64,000 nucleotides of DNA from Actinomadura spongiicola (GTDB lineage Bacteria > Actinomycetota > Actinomycetes > Streptosporangiales > Streptosporangiaceae): positions 186,001-250,000 of the forward strand of contig NZ_QVNQ01000011.1 in NCBI RefSeq assembly GCF_003432485.1, given 5' to 3'. Shown here piece by piece: positions 60,052 to 64,000 of the stretch (position 1 is its first letter; each line of letters begins with the position of its first letter). The position numbers and the translations under genes are program-made. The notes below the pieces were generated by a model. It worked only from the letters and a program-made list of their open reading frames with translations. It did not search any database and was not told where the DNA came from.

Positions 60052-60573
60052 TCACTCGAAACAACGGAACGTGAGGCTGATACGGCGTCCGGCGGAACCG
60101 GCGCGGGGCACGCCGTGCGTCCAGGCGCGCTGAGTCGCCCGCGTCATCAGGAGCAACGATCCGTGCTCAAGGGCGAGTTCGGTGCGGTGAATCCGGTCGA
60201 TGCTACGGAACACCAGGGGACGGGTCGCGCCGAGCGAGACGATCGCGATCGCGGTGGCCGGAACCAGACCCTCGTAGGAGTCCTGGTGGAAGCCCATGGT
60301 GTTGTCGCCGGTCTCGTACCGGTTGGCCAGGCAGTTGTTGAAGGGATGGCCCGCGAACTCGCCGACGCGGGCCGCGATCGCCGTGATGCGCAGAGGCATC
60401 TCCACGGGGTCGTAGTGCTGGCCGGAGTAGTTGTAGGGGACACCGAAACTTGCGGTACGGCGCGCACGCATGCGGTCGTCCCAGGCCACCTCGGTCAGGA
60501 GGAACGCCAGATCAGCGTCGGCGTCGGGCAGCGCGGCCGGGAAATGGCGGACGCCGAGGGGCAGTGCGGTCAT
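60052..60573 (-). CDS. AlkB-like 2-oxoglutarate/Fe(II) oxygenase
   Basis: A 173-aa protein with the jelly-roll oxygenase core: iron motif HxD in NTMGFHQDSYEG, the distal His in RAWTHGVPRA, and the 2-oxoglutarate Arg pair in GRRISLTFRCFE. The NxYxxG-type substrate loop is NRYETGDN. It lacks the extra N-terminal domain of E. coli AlkB, as many short homologues do. It probably repairs alkylated bases oxidatively. GGAG precedes the ATG. Confidence 0.9.
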   Translation of the reverse strand: MTALPLGVRHFPAALPDADADLAFLLTEVAWDDRMRARRTASFGVPYNYSGQHYDPVEMPLRITAIAARVGEFAGHPFNNCLANRYETGDNTMGFHQDSYEGLVPATAIAIVSLGATRPLVFRSIDRIHRTELALEHGSLLLMTRATQRAWTHGVPRAGSAGRRISLTFRCFE

Positions 60574-60771
60574 GGTCTCTCCGTCGCGAAGGTGAGCTCA
60601 AGCAGCGGTGCGGGGGCGCTCACGTTGTTGTCGCTCGCGGCGAAGGGACGACATGGCTCGGGATCCTAGAAGGCCCCGAACCCGACGACCACCGAATAAC
60701 AACCGCACCGGTCGCGCGCCCGACCGCGGACCGCGCGACCGGCACACGGAGCGGCCGGGCAGGGGAAGCCC

Positions 60772-60800
60772 TTGACAGCGGGGCGGGAAGCGTTCTAACT
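60772..60800 (+). promoter_or_regulatory. Promoter of the GH20 gene
   Basis: -35 TTGACA (60772-60777), 17-base spacer, -10 CTAACT (60795-60800). CAACA/TGTTG arms form a small inverted repeat in the short leader. The ATG follows GAAGGA by 9 bases. Confidence 0.75.
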
Positions 60801-60845
60801 GGCAACAAACCTTTCTGTTGTTCCCCCGCTGAAGGATCCGCTCCC

Positions 60846-62636
60846 ATGAACTCCTCCCGACCGCCGCGCGCCGGATCGCGCTCCAAGCAGCTGGTGGCCA
60901 TCCTCTCCTCGCTGGTGCTGTCGGTGGCCGGTACGGGACCGGCGGTGCGCGCGGACGTCGGTCCGGCGTCCGGCGCCGCCAAGGTCGCGAGCATGCAGGA
61001 CATCGTTCCGGTGCCGGTCACGGCCGAACCGGCCACGGGCGCCGACCACACGATCACCGGCGACACGGCGATCTACGTCCAGACCGGTTCGGCGGGCGTC
61101 GGCGACTACCTCGCCGCCCTCCTGCGCCGGTCGACCGGCTACCCGCTGCCGGTCAGGAGCGCCACCGCCACGCCCACCGACGGCATATCGCTGCTGCTCA
61201 CCGGCGCGGACCAGACCGTGGGCAGCCAGGGCTACCAGCTCAACGTCACGCCCTCCACGGTGGTCATCCGGGCGAACCAGCCCGCCGGACTGTTCGCGGG
61301 CGTGCAGACGCTGCGGCAGCTTCTCCCGGCGGCGGTCGAGAGCACCACCACGCAACCGGGCCCCTGGCAGATCCCCGGCGGCCGCGTCGTCGACTATCCA
61401 CGGTTCGCCTATCGCGGCGCCCACCTCGATGTCGCCCGCCATTTCTTCACCGTCGACGAGGTCAAGCGGTACGTCGACGAGATCGCCCTATACAAGATCA
61501 ACTATCTGCATCTGCATCTGACCGACGACCAGGGCTGGCGGATACAGATCAACAGTTGGCCCCGGCTGGCGACGTACGGCGGCGAACTCGAGGTCGGCGG
61601 CACCCCCGGCGGGTACTACACCCAGGACCAGTACAAGGACATCGTCGCGTACGCGCAGAGCCGCCACATCACCGTCGTCCCCGAGATCGACATGCCGGGC
61701 CACACCAACGCGGCGCTGGCCTCGTACGCGGAACTCAACTGCAACAACGTCGCGCCGCCGCGCCGCACCGACATCCAGGTCGGCTACAGCTCCCTGTGCA
61801 TCAACAAGGACATCACCTACAAGTTCGTCGCCGACGTCATCCGCGAGGTCGCGGCGCTCACTCCCGGCCCCTACCTCCACATCGGCGGCGACGAGGCCAG
61901 CGCCACGCCCCAGAAGGACTACGTCACATTCCTCAACAAGGTGCTGCCGATGGTGCAGGAACAGGGCAAGATCGCGATGGGCTGGCACGACATCGTCGAC
62001 GCCACCCTGCCCACCTCGGCCGTCCCGCAGTACTGGCAGACGGGGACGTCGCACGCGGGAGTTCAGGCGGCGGCACGCCGAGGCAACAAGATCCTCATGT
62101 CCCCGGCCAACAAGTCCTACCTCGACATGAAGTACAACTCCAGCACCCGTCTCGGGCTCAGCTGGGCGGGCTACATCGAGGTGCAGACCGCCTACGAATG
62201 GAACCCCGGAACGCACATGACCGGCGTGACCGAGTCGCAGGTGTTCGGCGTCGAGGCACCACTGTGGTCGGAAACCCTGCTGAACATCGCCGACATCGAG
62301 TACATGGCGTTCCCCCGGCTTCCGGCCATCGCCGAACTCGCCTGGTCGCCGCAGTCCACCCACAACTGGAACGCCTTCCGGCAACGGCTGGGCGCGCAGG
62401 GACCGCGCTGGCAGGTCATGGGCGTCAACTTCTACCGCTCAAGCCAGGTGCCCTGGAGGACCGACAACAACAACCCGGGCAAGTGCACCGAACCCGAGTG
62501 GGACGGCACGGCCACCTATGTCGGCGGTGACAAGGTGTCGTACAACGACCACACCTGGACCGCCCGATGGTGGACGCGAGGCGACGCCCCCGGCAACAAC
62601 CCCCAGGACGTCTGGACCGACAACGGCCCCTGCTGA
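60846..62636 (+). CDS. Secreted GH20 beta-N-acetylhexosaminidase with CBM5/12 module
   Basis: A 596-aa exported enzyme. The signal peptide is residues 1 to about 36 (QLVAILSSLVLSVAG core). A GH20b N-terminal domain is followed by the catalytic barrel: AYRGAHLDVARHFF, NYLHLHLTDDQGWRIQI, VPEIDMPGHTNAAL and the catalytic Asp-Glu pair in YLHIGGDEASATP. W-rich substrate residues lie in YWQTGTSHAGV and GVEAPLWSETL. The last about 45 residues form a CBM5/12 chitin-binding module (YVGGDKVSYNDHTWTARWWT). It releases N-acetylhexosamine from chitin-like polymers. Confidence 0.95.
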   Translation: MNSSRPPRAGSRSKQLVAILSSLVLSVAGTGPAVRADVGPASGAAKVASMQDIVPVPVTAEPATGADHTITGDTAIYVQTGSAGVGDYLAALLRRSTGYPLPVRSATATPTDGISLLLTGADQTVGSQGYQLNVTPSTVVIRANQPAGLFAGVQTLRQLLPAAVESTTTQPGPWQIPGGRVVDYPRFAYRGAHLDVARHFFTVDEVKRYVDEIALYKINYLHLHLTDDQGWRIQINSWPRLATYGGELEVGGTPGGYYTQDQYKDIVAYAQSRHITVVPEIDMPGHTNAALASYAELNCNNVAPPRRTDIQVGYSSLCINKDITYKFVADVIREVAALTPGPYLHIGGDEASATPQKDYVTFLNKVLPMVQEQGKIAMGWHDIVDATLPTSAVPQYWQTGTSHAGVQAAARRGNKILMSPANKSYLDMKYNSSTRLGLSWAGYIEVQTAYEWNPGTHMTGVTESQVFGVEAPLWSETLLNIADIEYMAFPRLPAIAELAWSPQSTHNWNAFRQRLGAQGPRWQVMGVNFYRSSQVPWRTDNNNPGKCTEPEWDGTATYVGGDKVSYNDHTWTARWWTRGDAPGNNPQDVWTDNGPC

Positions 62637-62668
62637 CGTCCGGCTACACAGAACGCCGGTAACACCAC

Positions 62669-63283
62669 TTACCTGCGGTATTTGTGCCAGGCCTTTTCGA
62701 TGGGCGACGACAGGAAGAGGAGGAGGAGCGTCCAGTAGTTCAGGCTCGGGACGGTCAGCGCGAGGACGAGGGCGAGGGCGAGGAGCGCGGCGGCGGTGAC
62801 CGATCCGGGAAGGGACTCGGGTGGTGGTGGAGCCGTCTCGGACGCCAGTTCGGGGTTCGCCCGGACGATGAGTTCCAGCCCGGTCTGGAAGAGGACGGCG
62901 GCGAGGATCGTGGCGATGTAGAAGCCGGCCGTGAAACGGTCGTCGCCGTAGACGCCGACCATCTCCGTGGGGAACGGCAGCACGACGATGGTCAGCAGCC
63001 ACCCGACGTTGCACATGAGCAGCGGCTTCGAGTAGGCGCGGACGTGCCGGAAGAAGTCGTGGTGCACCAGCCACAGGCGGCTGATCACCGCGAAGCTCAG
63101 CAGGAATCCGAAGATCTCCGGTTGATGCTCGGTGATCACCTCGGCTGCGCTCTGCCCGTTCCGCTCCGCCTGGGGAACGACGTTCACCAGGGGCAGGACG
63201 AGCAGGGTGACGGCGATCGCGACGACGGCGTCGGTGAAGTACACGAGCCGGTCGGGGTCCCTGGGAATGGCCACCGCGATCAC
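62669..63283 (-). CDS. TMEM175/DUF1211-type potassium channel-like protein
   Basis: A 204-aa membrane protein with six predicted helices. The family signature is near the N-terminus: DPDRLVYFTDAVVAIAVTLL, matching the usual R-x-x-x-F-S-D pattern with Thr for Ser. The second helix pair contains FLLSFAVISRLWLVHHDFFR. Prokaryotic TMEM175 proteins are six-helix leak-type K+ channels that form tetramers. GTG at 63283 follows GGGTGG; GTG at 63274 is an alternative. It converges on the GH20 gene. Confidence 0.85.
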   Translation of the reverse strand: MIAVAIPRDPDRLVYFTDAVVAIAVTLLVLPLVNVVPQAERNGQSAAEVITEHQPEIFGFLLSFAVISRLWLVHHDFFRHVRAYSKPLLMCNVGWLLTIVVLPFPTEMVGVYGDDRFTAGFYIATILAAVLFQTGLELIVRANPELASETAPPPPESLPGSVTAAALLALALVLALTVPSLNYWTLLLLFLSSPIEKAWHKYRR

Positions 63284-63565
63284 TCTGCCACCCGTCCCGG
63301 CGACGGGAGGTAAAGGATCCGGCAACGAAAGGATGAAACCGCGTTCGAGGACCCCGCCGCCGAGGCGCGTTCGGTGGGGAACTGCATGGTCGTGCCTTTC
63401 GGGAGTGCTTGGGAACAGCGCTCCCGGACGACCTGTCGTCCGACCGTGATTCGCGACGCCTTCTACGCCGGCCAGAACGATTCACAGAGGTTTGTGCCCA
63501 TGGTCCCGCCGAGCCAGACGGTCGAGGGCGCACATGCCGGTCATAACCGAGTGGGCCAAGGGCGG

Positions 63566-64000
63566 CTATCGGACGATGGCGGAACTGTTGCAGAGCATCT
63601 CGGACTTCGTTGCGGGCGCGAGCTGACCGGCAGCCATCGAAAGCGCGGGAACGGGCGAGTCCTTGTTGCCATCGGAATCGTGGATGAAGGTGACGATGCT
63701 GATCGCCACGCCCGTCACCAGCAAAGCCCCGTAGAATACGAGCAGCGTGTGCGACATCGTCACTTTGCGTGGTGCGGTGTAGGGGTCGCCGAGGTATGGC
63801 CGGGTGTCCATCGAGAACGGTTCGACGGCCGAGTCGGGCTTGCGCGCGTCGTTGTAAAGACACCGGAACAGGCGTTCCTGGCGCAGGAAGTAGCCGTCAA
63901 GCCACCAGAAGGCGACGTTCAAACCGGTGGCGGCCAGCGCGAGCCATGGATTACTGCCGCTTGCGGCGAGGCCGTAGAGCGCGGCGGACGCCGTCAGAGC
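63566..64000 (-). CDS. Small membrane protein, 5' end beyond the window
   Basis: An open frame continues to the window edge; 144 residues are visible. It shows a hydrophobic stretch (TASAALYGLAASG, LALAATGLNVAFWWLDGYFL), then the basic/aromatic RQERLFRCLYNDARKPDSAV, and a third helix (TLLVFYGALLVTGVAISIVT). The LDGYFLRQERLFRCLYND segment is conserved in small three-helix membrane proteins of unknown function. The family is not one I can name. About 280 bases to its left (63284-63565) hold no gene. Confidence 0.6.
   Translation of the reverse strand, partial: ALTASAALYGLAASGSNPWLALAATGLNVAFWWLDGYFLRQERLFRCLYNDARKPDSAVEPFSMDTRPYLGDPYTAPRKVTMSHTLLVFYGALLVTGVAISIVTFIHDSDGNKDSPVPALSMAAGQLAPATKSEMLCNSSAIVR

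Overview
The window is high-GC DNA from an actinobacterium, probably a filamentous one of the Streptosporangiales/Actinomadura type. That placement is inferred from codon use, gene families and gene order, not from a marker gene. Positions 1-22,200 are a conserved chromosomal backbone read entirely on the minus strand. The order is response regulator, ArgRS-like DALR protein, lysA, hom, thrC, thrB, rho, a two-component pair, rpmE, prfA, prmC, sua5, a DUF2207-type membrane protein, wecA, two small membrane proteins, then atpB-E-F-H-A-G (atpG cut by the window edge). From memory this is the argS-lysA-thrA-thrC-thrB-rho-rpmE-prfA-hemK-sua5-wecA-atp order of Mycobacterium tuberculosis. The additions here are the two-component pair, the DUF2207 gene and the single-domain response regulator. 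The argS position is taken by a protein that keeps only the C-terminal anticodon-binding part.

A tRNA-Arg(CCG) at 22,287 marks the edge of the backbone; everything beyond it is accessory. From 22 to 32 kb lie a MerR regulator with an NADPH oxidoreductase behind a 19-bp-spacer promoter, an alpha/beta hydrolase, a metallo-beta-lactamase/NTF2 lipoprotein, a SnoaL-like protein, a persulfide-dioxygenase/rhodanese fusion followed by a broken rhodanese gene, an epimerase, a WYL regulator and a VOC protein. From 32 to 40 kb lie a DnaQ-like exonuclease fused to BRCT-like and TerD domains, a second two-component system, small membrane proteins and a PepSY-type membrane protein.

The most interesting region is 40.1-52.8 kb. 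It holds a secreted GH114 (polygalactosaminidase-type) glycosidase. An eight-gene minus-strand operon follows: amidohydrolase, aldehyde dehydrogenase, GH4 glycosidase, sugar ABC importer, PLP D-serine-dehydratase/D-threonine-aldolase-like enzyme and SDR. An IclR regulator and a plus-strand U32-like/SMP-30 pair complete the region. The palindrome GTTCGA-N4-TCGAAC occurs in front of all three transcription units, which ties them into one regulon. I infer a route in which GH114 cuts an extracellular aminosugar polymer, the fragments are imported and split, and an amino-sugar is oxidised, opened as a lactone, deaminated and channelled to central metabolism.

From 52.8 to 57.5 kb is an ArsR-controlled set with two ArsR regulators, two flavoproteins and an MFS transporter, but no arsenate reductase or Acr3/ArsB pump. 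From 57.5 to 60 kb are deletion scars: a cytochrome P450 tail, and an MFS exporter and TetR regulator that have both lost their 5' ends. The window ends with an AlkB-like oxygenase, a secreted GH20 hexosaminidase with a chitin-binding module, a TMEM175-type channel and a membrane protein that runs off the edge. I saw no rRNA, CRISPR array or insertion sequence.
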